Below, one piece after another: positions 49,690-57,239 of a stretch of 63,556 nt of DNA. How positions within the stretch are numbered: position 1 is the stretch's first letter; each line of letters opens with the position of its first letter. Source of the DNA: an uncultured Collinsella sp. (GTDB lineage Bacteria; Actinomycetota; Coriobacteriia; Coriobacteriales; Coriobacteriaceae); assembly GCA_900755005.1 (NCBI GenBank), contig CAAEEX010000093.1, forward strand, positions 1-63,556, in the 5' to 3' direction. Below the pieces are notes generated by a model that was not told the origin of the DNA, searched no databases, and saw nothing but the letters and a program-made list of their open reading frames with translations. The position numbers and the translations under genes are program-made.

Positions 49690-50889
49690 CTACTCCGCTT
49701 CGCCCTGAGCAGCCATCTTCTCGGCCTCGGCAAGCTGGGCCGGGGTGAGCTTGCGATACTTAATGGCGCCAAAGACGACACAAGCCGCACAGACGATCAT
49801 GCCGGCGATGAATTTCTGGTCAATCGTTGCACCAAACGGCGACGTCACGGCCTCAAACACAATGGGAGACAGTGCCATGCCAAAGTTGATGCCGGCCATG
49901 CCAATGGCAAGGTTAAACGCACGTCCCTCGGGGGCAGAGTTGCCGGCAGCAAAATTGCCCTCCAGCGGCACGTAGGTCTCCTTGCCCAGCGCAACGACAA
50001 AGCCCGCAACGCACAGCACCATAAAGGCGGGCGCAGCAAGCGTCAGGCCCAGGCCAACGAGCGTCACGCCCCACGCGATCGGCATAGCCAGGTTCTTGAA
50101 CTTGGCAAACAGCGGGCCGACCAAAAGACCAGCCGCAATACCGGCAACGGTCATAACGGTAGAGGCAAGACCGGCCTCCACGGTACCGCCAAAGCCGCGA
50201 CCTACAACAAGCAGCGAAACGTTGGAGCTGAAGAGCTGGAACGTAAGTACGAACACAAAGCTCATGAGCGTGATAATCGCGACCTCTTTAGGCATATTGG
50301 CAAACACGTTGACCTTGCGCTTGGGCTCAAGATGACCCTCAGGAAGGCAAACAGCCTCGATTACGATGAAAATGATCATGATGAAGTACGCCGCATAGCT
50401 GTGGAACCACTCGGCAGAACCCAAGATGCCGGAAACCATCGTCCAGATAATGCCGCCCAGTGCAACAAAAGTGGAGTAGATGCCCATGACAAACGAGCGC
50501 TGCTTTCCGCCAAAGTAATCCGCGATAAGAGCGTCCGTTGAATTCTGCACGGCGCCGAGACCAAGGCCCATGACAGCAGAAGCCGCTAAGACTTGGCCGA
50601 GCGAGTCGTGGAACACCAGCACCGAGGCGCCTGCCAGCATCACGATAATGTGACCGACGAGCGTCGTCTTCTTCTTGGACACGCGAGAGGCAAGCTGTGA
50701 AGAGACGAGCATGGCGGACAACGCCATCATCAACGGGATGATGCCGATAATCATCTGAACGGCAGCGATGTTCTCGTTGGGAAACGCGGCCGCAACAGAG
50801 GCCACGATGGGAACGGGCACGAGCATGCCCATGATGCACATGGCGGCTGCGTAAATGCCCACCAGGTACTTGATCTTGGTTTTATCCAT
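49690..50889 (-). CDS. MFS transporter of the acyl-metabolism cluster
   Basis: A 399-residue major-facilitator protein with twelve predicted helices and the loop 2-3 motif SSQLASRVSKKKT. It has AVQNSTDALIADYFGGKQR in the middle. The closest style is drug or organic-acid permeases; the cluster context suggests export of the fermentation acid or uptake of its precursor. It follows the butyrate kinase gene by 74 bases. The ATG at 50889 has a weak AAGGATGG upstream. Confidence 0.85.
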   Translation of the reverse strand: MDKTKIKYLVGIYAAAMCIMGMLVPVPIVASVAAAFPNENIAAVQMIIGIIPLMMALSAMLVSSQLASRVSKKKTTLVGHIIVMLAGASVLVFHDSLGQVLAASAVMGLGLGAVQNSTDALIADYFGGKQRSFVMGIYSTFVALGGIIWTMVSGILGSAEWFHSYAAYFIMIIFIVIEAVCLPEGHLEPKRKVNVFANMPKEVAIITLMSFVFVLTFQLFSSNVSLLVVGRGFGGTVEAGLASTVMTVAGIAAGLLVGPLFAKFKNLAMPIAWGVTLVGLGLTLAAPAFMVLCVAGFVVALGKETYVPLEGNFAAGNSAPEGRAFNLAIGMAGINFGMALSPIVFEAVTSPFGATIDQKFIAGMIVCAACVVFGAIKYRKLTPAQLAEAEKMAAQGEAE

Positions 50890-50963
50890 GATCCATCCTT
50901 ACACTTAAAGAAAAGGGTCGGAGCGGCCAGGCACCACCAGCGGCCGCCCCAAACACAGCACTA

Positions 50964-52076
50964 TCAGTCGTTGAATCCGGTGAACACGGGCTCTCCGCTG
51001 TACACGAGCGCTTCCTCGACACCATCGAGCACGCGGCAGGCGCCAGACGCCATCGCCTCAAGTTCAAACTCGCCGGGATAAGCCGACACGGGAGCGATCC
51101 AAGAGCAGCATTCCTCAATCGAAGCAACGAGCTCCTTGCTGTGGACCATGCCGCCTCCGAGCAAGATGCCGTCGACGTCGCCCTTCAGCACGCAGGCCAT
51201 CTCGCCAATCCACTTGCAGATTTGGTAAACCATTGCATCCCAAGCGCGTGCTGCAGCCTTATCGCCCGCAGCGGCACGTTCACACACCTCGATGGCATCG
51301 GACGTACCCAAAAGGTCAACGAAGCCACCGGTCTTCATGCAATGGGCGCGGGCAACGTCGAGGCCATGTTCCGCCGTATACTTCGCGACCTCGATTGCGG
51401 GGACCGAGCCACAGCGCGTCGGCGCCATGGGGCCCTCGCCGCCGACGATGTCGTTGCCGTCGACCATCTTGCCCTTAAGATGAGCGGAAATCGAAATGCC
51501 ACCGCCGATATGACAAACAATAAAGTTACACTCGTCATATGCGCGACCGAGCTTTGCCGCATGGCGGATGGCGGTCTCTTTAAGATTAAGGGCGTGCAGG
51601 TGCACGTTTCGAAACACGCCCTTAATGCCCGTCATACGTGCGAGGTCGCACAGCTCATCGGTATCGGGAGGATTCACCACAAAAGAGGGCTTGCCCGTCT
51701 TTGAAGCGAACTCATGGGCAATCTGGGGACCCAGCTGCGCCGGGTGCTGAATGCCGTTCGCACCGACGCGGGCATGCTCGAGCATGACCTCATTGATGGC
51801 ATACGTGCCGCCGGGCAGCGAAAGCAAGCCGCCGCCGCGACCGACAAATGCATCAAAGTCCTCGAGCTTCAGGCCCGCCTCATCCAGTGCTCCAAGAATC
51901 AGATCGCAGTGATACGGCATCTGAGCCGAAACCCCATCGAACTGGGCGAGGTCCTTCGCGTCGTGTGCAACGTTCTTGCTGAGCTTGCACTCGTCACCCT
52001 CAAAAACGCCCACCTTTGTGGAAGTGGAACCCGGGTTGATTACCAGGACGCGCCAGGGAGTCTTTTTATCGGACAT
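50964..52076 (-). CDS. buk: Butyrate kinase-like acyl kinase (Buk)
   Basis: A 370-residue acetokinase-family enzyme. VLVINPGSTSTKVGVFEGD is the N-terminal phosphate motif, VCHIGGGISISAHL and ILLGGGMVHSKEL follow; the length is near that of Buk (about 355) and not of acetate kinase (about 400). It would make ATP from an acyl phosphate supplied by the phosphotransacylase. The ATG at 52076 is 3 bases past the ptb stop codon. The chain length of the acyl group cannot be told from the sequence; butyrate or a branched acid is most likely. Confidence 0.92.
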   Translation of the reverse strand: MSDKKTPWRVLVINPGSTSTKVGVFEGDECKLSKNVAHDAKDLAQFDGVSAQMPYHCDLILGALDEAGLKLEDFDAFVGRGGGLLSLPGGTYAINEVMLEHARVGANGIQHPAQLGPQIAHEFASKTGKPSFVVNPPDTDELCDLARMTGIKGVFRNVHLHALNLKETAIRHAAKLGRAYDECNFIVCHIGGGISISAHLKGKMVDGNDIVGGEGPMAPTRCGSVPAIEVAKYTAEHGLDVARAHCMKTGGFVDLLGTSDAIEVCERAAAGDKAAARAWDAMVYQICKWIGEMACVLKGDVDGILLGGGMVHSKELVASIEECCSWIAPVSAYPGEFELEAMASGACRVLDGVEEALVYSGEPVFTGFND

Positions 52077-52079
52077 ACC

Positions 52080-53087
52080 CTAAGCCCCCTTAAGCGCCTG
52101 GGCGCGCACGCAGCTCATCACCACGTTGCCGACGATCTCGTCGACGGGCGCAGAGCGCGAGCAATCGCACACGATCTTCTTGAAGCCCTGAAGCATGGGG
52201 CCGTAAGCATTGGCGCCGGTCAGGTTCTGAATGATCTTGACGCCGATATTGCCCACGTTGATATCAGGCCAGATGACCACGTTGGCCTGTCCCGCAACAG
52301 CGGACTCACGATGTACCTTCTTGGCCGCAACCTTGGGGTTAATCGCCGAATCAAACTGGAACTCACCGTCGATGGCAAGGTCGGGACGGCGATCGTTGGC
52401 AATCTCGCGAGCGCGGCGCACTTTGTCGACAAGCTCATTGTCCATCGAGCCGTCAGTCGAATGCGAAAGCAGCGCGCAACGGATATCCCATCCGGTCAGC
52501 GAGCGCACCGTTTCGCTCGACGAAATCGCGATTGAGGCAAGCTCCTCGCTCGTGGGGTCAACGCAAACGGCAGAATCGCCAAAAGCCAAAAGGCCGCCTT
52601 CGCCGCCAGTCCAGTTGGGAATATCGGCAATGCCGCAAGAGCTTACGGTATCGACGCCATCGGCAAGGCCGACGATAGTCTGTCCCGCCAGGATAATATC
52701 GCCCGTGGCGTTATCGATGCCGGCGAACATTACGTCGACATCGCCGAGTACCTGCAAAATCAGGGCGCGCTCAAGCGGACGCGTCATACGGCGCGCGGCG
52801 CCCTTGGGCTTAAACTTGCAATCCGGATGCGAAAGATAGCGCTCGCAGCAAGCGGCGTTCGCCTCCTCGTCGGTCACATCGACAATCTCGATGCCGTCAA
52901 GGGAGATACCACGCTCGTCGGCAAGCTCCTTGAGCTTACCGCCGTCGCCGACCAGCACGCATTCGGCAAGATGCTCGGCGGCGATCTTTGCGACCGCCTG
53001 CATCATGGTCTCGTTTTCGCCCTCGGGAAAAGCAACGCGCATAGGCTTGGCGGCAGCCTGCTCGCGCAGGGTCTGCATCAGGTCCAT
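52080..53087 (-). CDS. ptb: Phosphate butyryl/acetyltransferase-like enzyme (Ptb)
   Basis: A 335-residue phosphotransacylase. RVAFPEGENETMMQAVAKIA is the N-terminal signature, with MFAGIDNATGDIILAGQ, and the late VVIWPDINVGNIGVKI and GANAYGPMLQG. It exchanges CoA (or the carrier thiol) for phosphate on an acyl thioester. It is 3 bases upstream of buk and 5 bases after the carrier-protein stop. The carrier gene next to it raises the possibility that acyl-ACP is a substrate, but that is only an inference. Confidence 0.88.
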   Translation of the reverse strand: MDLMQTLREQAAAKPMRVAFPEGENETMMQAVAKIAAEHLAECVLVGDGGKLKELADERGISLDGIEIVDVTDEEANAACCERYLSHPDCKFKPKGAARRMTRPLERALILQVLGDVDVMFAGIDNATGDIILAGQTIVGLADGVDTVSSCGIADIPNWTGGEGGLLAFGDSAVCVDPTSEELASIAISSSETVRSLTGWDIRCALLSHSTDGSMDNELVDKVRRAREIANDRRPDLAIDGEFQFDSAINPKVAAKKVHRESAVAGQANVVIWPDINVGNIGVKIIQNLTGANAYGPMLQGFKKIVCDCSRSAPVDEIVGNVVMSCVRAQALKGA

Positions 53088-53092
53088 GGCAG

Positions 53093-53326
53093 CTACTCCA
53101 TCTCTTCGGCAGTGCGCTCGATAAGCTCGCGGATGGTCTTCATGACCATGACCTCGCGAACGGGGACCTCGGCATCGAGCTCGTTCTCGATCATGGAGGT
53201 CAGGGCGATCATCTTCATCGAGCCCTTGCCCAGGGTCTCAAACGTCGTCTCGGGGGTCACATCGCCATCGTAGTTGTAAGCGGACTTGGCAAAATCGCAG
53301 ATCTGCTGAGTGAGTTCTTCGTTCAT
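53093..53326 (-). CDS. Acyl carrier protein
   Basis: A 77-residue four-helix carrier. The phosphopantetheine serine is in LGKGSMKMIAL; the usual DSL motif reads GSM, so the aspartate before the serine is a glycine. Strongly acidic C-terminal helix. It is not beside fatty-acid synthesis genes, so it is a dedicated carrier of this cluster. A PPTase gene at 56160 could activate it. The ATG at 53326 follows AAAGGCACC. It lies 5 bases before ptb. Confidence 0.9.
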   Translation of the reverse strand: MNEELTQQICDFAKSAYNYDGDVTPETTFETLGKGSMKMIALTSMIENELDAEVPVREVMVMKTIRELIERTAEEME

Positions 53327-53443
53327 GATGGTGCCTTTCTAAGATAAAAAGAGGGGTAGCCACGGCGGGCTGGAGACATGGGTCCCGCCGTGGCCTAAGA
53401 GAGGAAGCGAATTGTTATAGGGGTGAAAGCCTAGTGTGAAAGC

Positions 53444-53866
53444 CTAGTCGTCAAGCTCGAACGTGAGCTCTTTGTAGCCCGGTCGGTCGATGACCTTGGC
53501 ATGGACGCCCACGGTCTCGCCCGCCATGAGCTTGGCGCGGATCTCGGGGGCCTTCTTCTTGGTAATGCCATAGATGACGTAGGTGTACTGAGAGCCTTCG
53601 TCGATATCGACGGCGCCGTAGGCGTACTTGCCATACTCCTTGAGGTAGGGCTTGTCGTTCTGCGGACCAGGCAGGGTAAAATCGATCAGATGGCCGTGAC
53701 CGGAAACCTGGACCCAATCGGTCTTGTGGTAGCCGCAGGCATTGCAGGCAAGGTGGGGCGGAAACTCGACGGCTCCGCACTCGGGGCACTGACGTGCCCA
53801 ATAGATGCCCTCTTCAAGACCCGTGTAGAACTTCTTGACCACGGGCTCCATATCTTTGAGTTGCAT
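53444..53866 (-). CDS. DUF35 OB-fold/zinc-ribbon protein, thiolase partner
   Basis: A 140-residue protein of the DUF35 type. A rubredoxin-like zinc ribbon (CPECGAVEFPPHLACNACG) near residues 28-46 is followed by an OB fold. In archaea such proteins bind thiolase and shuttle CoA between enzymes. Here it follows the thiolase gene by 38 bases. The ATG at 53866 follows AAGGAG, so the long frame from 54082 is rejected. All four zinc cysteines are present. Confidence 0.9.
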   Translation of the reverse strand: MQLKDMEPVVKKFYTGLEEGIYWARQCPECGAVEFPPHLACNACGYHKTDWVQVSGHGHLIDFTLPGPQNDKPYLKEYGKYAYGAVDIDEGSQYTYVIYGITKKKAPEIRAKLMAGETVGVHAKVIDRPGYKELTFELDD

Positions 53867-53904
53867 GAGAATACTCCTTATGGGAAATCGAAAACCGCGG
53901 TCGC

Positions 53905-55170
53905 TTAGGCGACGGTACGAAGAATCTGGCAGCGCACATTCTGAGAACCGCCAAAACCGCGCAGGAAGGCCGTCTCGGGAACCTTCTTCATCTGGGTGGC
54001 ACCGGCGACGCCGCGCATCTGCTTGACGGCCTCGACGATATCGGCGATGCCGGATGCGCCATGAGCGTGACCGAAGTTGCAACGGCCACCGTGCGGGTTG
54101 ATGGGCTTATCACCGTCAAAAGCGGTGCGGCCATCGATCGCGTACTTCCAAGCCTCGCCGCGCGGAATATAGCCGCACTCCTCAGCCGAGACAATCTCGG
54201 AAGCCAGGAAGAAGTCGTTGCACATAAACAGGTCAATCTCGTCGGAGCTCACGCCGGTAAGGTCATAGACCTGCTTGGCGGCAAGCTCGGTAGCCCAGTG
54301 CTCGTTGTGGAGCAGACCGGCCTCGACAGCAGAGGCGCCCGTACCCAGCACCTCGATAGGCGCATACGGCACGCCCATGGCCTTGGCCTTCTCCGTGGGC
54401 ATCACGACAACAGCGGCGGCACCGTCGCACTTCTTCTCAAAGCCGGTAACGCGCAGGTACTGCGTAACGCGCGGGTTGTACATGCTCTTGAGATACTCGT
54501 CGGCGGTATCGAACCCAGCTGCCTTCGCATCCTCCTCGACCGTGGTCTCGTACCAGGCAAGGGGATTCAGGACGGCACCGCGGCGAAGGCTCTTGGTAAG
54601 GCCGTTCAGGGCGTCATCGATCTGATCGGCAGTAAGGTCGTACTGCATCGAATACTCGTTGATCCAGTTGTCGAACGACACGCCAAAGGCACCATCGAGT
54701 GGGCGACCATACGCGCGGTCATAGATCTTATCGAGCGAGGGAATCATGACGTCGAGCGTAAAGTCCTGGCGAATATGCGAGGGCATGTGCTCAACGGGAA
54801 GGGTCGAAGCCAAATCGCAGGCACCCGTAAGGACGACATCGTAGGCACCGGAGGCGACTGCCATCACGGCCTGCTCAAGGGCGACGTAGCCCGTGCAGCA
54901 AGCCTCGGAATGATGGACGGAACCCTTGGCGCGAACGCCAAACCAATCGGCAACCTGCATGTTGGGGGTAATGCAATCGCCAACAAGATACGGATTGGCG
55001 CTGCCGTGGTAGAAAAAGTCGATATCGCGGGGCTCAAGACCGGCATCGGCAATTGCCTCGAGGGCAGCATAGCCAAACGCCTCGCCCTCGCCAATGCCCT
55101 GGGTCTCGGGATGCTCCTCAAAATCCTTGAACGGGGTGCAGCCTACGCCTACAATCGAGACGCTGCGCAT
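53905..55170 (-). CDS. Thiolase-family acyltransferase (SCP2-like)
   Basis: A 421-residue thiolase-fold enzyme of the SCP2-like branch that pairs with DUF35. The first cysteine is in SEACCTGYVALEQAVMAV near residue 93; the last-part motif is NPHGGRCNFGHAHGASG, with the catalytic histidine in GHAHG. The usual GHPLGATG is altered to GHAHGASG. It would condense or cleave a 3-oxoacyl thioester. The ATG at 55170 follows GGAAAGAAC; a GTG at 55191 is an alternative. It is the first gene after the promoter region at 55171-55512. Confidence 0.85.
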   Translation of the reverse strand: MRSVSIVGVGCTPFKDFEEHPETQGIGEGEAFGYAALEAIADAGLEPRDIDFFYHGSANPYLVGDCITPNMQVADWFGVRAKGSVHHSEACCTGYVALEQAVMAVASGAYDVVLTGACDLASTLPVEHMPSHIRQDFTLDVMIPSLDKIYDRAYGRPLDGAFGVSFDNWINEYSMQYDLTADQIDDALNGLTKSLRRGAVLNPLAWYETTVEEDAKAAGFDTADEYLKSMYNPRVTQYLRVTGFEKKCDGAAAVVVMPTEKAKAMGVPYAPIEVLGTGASAVEAGLLHNEHWATELAAKQVYDLTGVSSDEIDLFMCNDFFLASEIVSAEECGYIPRGEAWKYAIDGRTAFDGDKPINPHGGRCNFGHAHGASGIADIVEAVKQMRGVAGATQMKKVPETAFLRGFGGSQNVRCQILRTVA

Positions 55171-55296
55171 GTTCTTTCCGAGCGTAACCACTGAATATCA
55201 CATCCTAATCATGTGAGGGTGTACGGAGTGATGGCGCAGTCCGGCCGCGAGCGAAGGTGAGAGAGCGCTCGCGGCTTTTCTGTGCCGTCACACGTT

Positions 55297-55314
55297 GAAC
55301 TACTGCAGTGGTTC
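55297..55314. promoter_or_regulatory. Candidate TetR operator
   Basis: GAACTACTGCAGTGGTTC pairs at 8 of 9 positions about its centre, the size and symmetry of a TetR-family operator. It lies 127 bases before the thiolase start. Confidence 0.55.
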
Positions 55315-55356
55315 TTTTGAACGTAGCTTTAGTTTATGAGGGGCAAGACAGGACGT

Positions 55357-55404
55357 ATGGGACAAAAAGGCCCTATGTGTCCCATCATTTGAGACCCATA
55401 GGGC
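55357..55404 (-). terminator. Interleaved repeats: TetR terminator or pseudoknot-like switch
   Basis: GCCCTATG (55370-55377) pairs with CATAGGGC (55397-55404), followed on the minus strand by CTTTTTG, a likely terminator for the TetR gene. ATGGGACA (55357-55364) pairs with TGTCCCAT (55378-55385), whose left half lies in the loop of the first stem. The two stems therefore alternate in the order a-b-a'-b'. Confidence 0.55.
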
Positions 55405-55512
55405 AAAAGCGTTCCAAATAGCAGGTAAATGGTCTTATCAATAATGCAAGGATTCGGCAAATCATTATGACACCGCCATGAATCTAACCATTTACCCGTA
55501 AATAGCGACCGT

Positions 55513-56130
55513 TCATCCGAGCGTATTATCGAAATCAGGGATCCGCGGATGCCAATGGCGCGATGCATCGTCGACAAAGAGCGGTGCGTAGAACATGCGA
55601 TTGAGCGCGGCGGCAACGGTTCGTGCCTCAAGGTCAGGCCGGACTTCGAGCCAATACTGGATGAGGTTATGGTGGCCCGCAAGCGCAAAAGCAAGATACA
55701 GATCGAGGTCCGTCTCATCCGAAAACGTCGACCGCAAACGATCGCGAAAATAGTCATGCATGAAGATCGTTGCCTTGTGTGCAAACACGGGATCACCGTT
55801 ATCGCTGTTAAGCGCCAGGACTTTCGAGCGATTGGCCTTGAGGATTTCCATGCGCTTGATCATCGTGGGCGTGGGATCAAGCTGCGCATCACCAAAACGA
55901 GCCTCAAGGGCAACGTCGTTAATGTCTTGCATGTTCTGGAGCAGCTCATCTTCAAAGCGCTTGACCACATCATCGACAGAGCGGTAGCAACGATAGAAGG
56001 TTGATTTTGATGTATGGGCAAGACGGAGTACGTCGGTGACCTTAATCGATTGCACAGGCGTTGTCGCCATAAGTTCAAAGACGGTGCCTTCGATCCGCGA
56101 AGCAATATCGTTTTTAGCGTTCAGTGACAT
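55513..56130 (-). CDS. TetR-family regulator
   Basis: A 205-residue TetR-type repressor. The helix-turn-helix is around SIKVTDVLRLAHTSKSTFYR (residues 29-48), with an all-helical ligand domain after it. It lies between the PPTase and the thiolase operon in the same direction and probably controls both. The effector may be an acyl-CoA or acyl carrier thioester, judged only from the neighbours. The ATG at 56130 follows GGGGAGG. The PPTase stop is 29 bases upstream. Confidence 0.88.
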   Translation of the reverse strand: MSLNAKNDIASRIEGTVFELMATTPVQSIKVTDVLRLAHTSKSTFYRCYRSVDDVVKRFEDELLQNMQDINDVALEARFGDAQLDPTPTMIKRMEILKANRSKVLALNSDNGDPVFAHKATIFMHDYFRDRLRSTFSDETDLDLYLAFALAGHHNLIQYWLEVRPDLEARTVAAALNRMFYAPLFVDDASRHWHPRIPDFDNTLG

Positions 56131-56159
56131 AGAAGGCCTCCCCTGTTGGCGATTGGCTA

Positions 56160-56804
56160 CTATGCTACCCGAAAGGCATGCTCCTCAATGGCGATATGGG
56201 GCATAGAACGCGCTGCACAAGAGATGACACACTGGCCAAACACCACCGAGGAAGTAAACCATCCGCTCGGCAACCCGTCTTTGCGGGGATCGATTGAAAA
56301 GCCGGACCCCTCCGCCTTCAGGACGGCTTCGATACGCGTCCAAACCCGACACAGCCGAAAGGCGCGTTCCTGCGAATCTGCCGCCGCGTCAATCCACGCC
56401 CGTTCCCTTGAGCTCGCCATACGCTCAACCGCAATAGGTACAATCTCATCGACCGCCTCGATATCCACGCCAATAGGTCCTCCGACCGACCGAGCAACAT
56501 CGGAAACAGCGAGGACGGCCACGCTTCCGCCATGTGAAATGGAAATAGAGGGGGCCTCCCCATCCGCAAGCTCGATCTTGCCGAAAGCAGAACGCGCAAG
56601 CTGGGTGTCGTCGAAGACACCCAGGGCGTCGCGAAGCAGCAGACCCACGCCCGCAGCTTCCCTCCGAGACGCAATGGGGAGATCTCCATTGGAGGCACGC
56701 GAGGCATAACGTCCCGCGATTGATGCCATATCAACGGTCTCGCCGGGATCGATCGCAGAAACGTCAACGAGGTGCACGGTTATGTTCAAAATGGTCAACC
56801 CCAC
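56160..56804 (-). CDS. 4'-phosphopantetheinyl transferase (Sfp-type)
   Basis: A 214-residue enzyme that moves phosphopantetheine from CoA to a carrier-protein serine. SISHGGSVAVLAVS and GVDIEAVDEI (magnesium aspartate and glutamate) are present, and FRLCRVWTRIEAVLKAEGSG is the W/F-KxEA-K family motif. It has no clear paralogue in the window. The natural target is the carrier at 53093. The start is uncertain: GTG at 56804 or TTG at 56798, with GTGGGG nearby. It is co-transcribed with the TetR gene. Confidence 0.85.
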   Translation of the reverse strand: MGLTILNITVHLVDVSAIDPGETVDMASIAGRYASRASNGDLPIASRREAAGVGLLLRDALGVFDDTQLARSAFGKIELADGEAPSISISHGGSVAVLAVSDVARSVGGPIGVDIEAVDEIVPIAVERMASSRERAWIDAAADSQERAFRLCRVWTRIEAVLKAEGSGFSIDPRKDGLPSGWFTSSVVFGQCVISCAARSMPHIAIEEHAFRVA

Positions 56805-56944
56805 TCGATTGAGATGACAAGGCTAAACTGACGCTCAGAACCGCTCTTTCATGAATCGAGGTACCTTTTGCCGACGATTTGGCGACCCATTTGGCGACCA
56901 AAACAAAACAGCCCAGAGGACATAGCCTCTGAGCTGCGAACATT
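56805..56944. other. Gap between the PPTase gene and the tRNA-Val terminator
   Basis: The 140 bases hold the tRNA terminator at their right end and otherwise no gene. A pair of near repeats, GACGATTTGGCGACC and CCATTTGGCGACC, lies at about 56873-56899; its meaning is unknown. Confidence 0.4.
56909..56936 (-). terminator. Terminator of the tRNA-Gly/tRNA-Val unit
   Basis: CAGCCCAGAGG pairs with CCTCTGAGCTG (one mismatch), followed on the minus strand by TTTTGTTTTGG. Confidence 0.8.
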
Positions 56945-57019
56945 TGGTGGGCGTTAGAAGATTTGAACTTCTGACCTCTTCCGTGTCAGGGAAGCGCTCT
57001 CCCCCTGAGCTAAACGCCC
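56945..57019 (-). tRNA. tRNA-Val (GAC)
   Basis: A full cloverleaf on the minus strand with acceptor GGGCGTT/AACGCCC, anticodon stem CTTCC/GGAAG around loop CTGACAC (anticodon GAC), T arm with TTCAAATC, and an encoded CCA end. 75 bases including CCA. Confidence 0.95.
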
Positions 57020-57022
57020 AAA

Positions 57023-57098
57023 TGGAGCGGACAACGGGGCTCGAACCCGCGACCCCAACCTTGGCAAGGTTGTGCTCTACCAACTGAGCCATGTCCGC
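57023..57098 (-). tRNA. tRNA-Gly (GCC), copy 1
   Basis: Acceptor GCGGACA/TGTCCGC, anticodon stem CAACC/GGTTG around TTGCCAA (anticodon GCC), T arm with GGTTCGAGCC, encoded CCA. It lies three bases from tRNA-Val in one transcript. Its sequence is identical to copies 2 and 3 over the whole gene. Confidence 0.95.
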
Positions 57099-57121
57099 TT
57101 ACGAGGATTAATCTTACGTGA

Positions 57122-57160
57122 TGCCCGCATCCTATGCAAGAACTTTTTTTGAAAAGTTTT
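57122..57160 (-). promoter_or_regulatory. tRNA-Gly/Val promoter with A/T-rich upstream element
   Basis: On the minus strand, TTGCAT, 17 bases, TAAGAT, with the run ACTTTTCAAAAAAAGTTC directly upstream. The same layout recurs at the promoters of tRNA-Gly copy 3 and tRNA-Leu. Confidence 0.6.
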
Positions 57161-57239
57161 GCAACGCCCTCGCGAACCTCGCGAAGACATCAGCCACCAC
57201 GGAAGGCGCAGGCAAACGCAAACTCGCCGCAAGAGACCC

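Larger units (their letters stand above)
55171..55512. promoter_or_regulatory. Control region of the thiolase-ptb-buk operon
   Basis: This 342-base region holds, from left to right: a hairpin GCCGCGAGCG.../GCGCTCGCGGC followed by TTTT on the plus strand (55236-55280); the 18-bp palindrome GAACTACTGCAGTGGTTC (55297-55314); interleaved inverted repeats (55357-55404); and a long-range repeat GGTAAATGGT (55424-55433) with ACCATTTACC (55487-55496) just after the TetR stop codon. No gene is seen. No -10/-35 pair stands out. Confidence 0.6.

Noticed and set aside
55236..55280. Terminator for a plus-strand gene left of the thiolase promoter
   Set aside because: The stem is followed by TTTT on the plus strand, but no plus-strand gene ends there. 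It is described as part of the control region only.
56873..56899. Possible attachment site next to tRNA-Val
   Set aside because: Two short near repeats are present, but there is no integrase gene, no tRNA-end duplication and no composition change.
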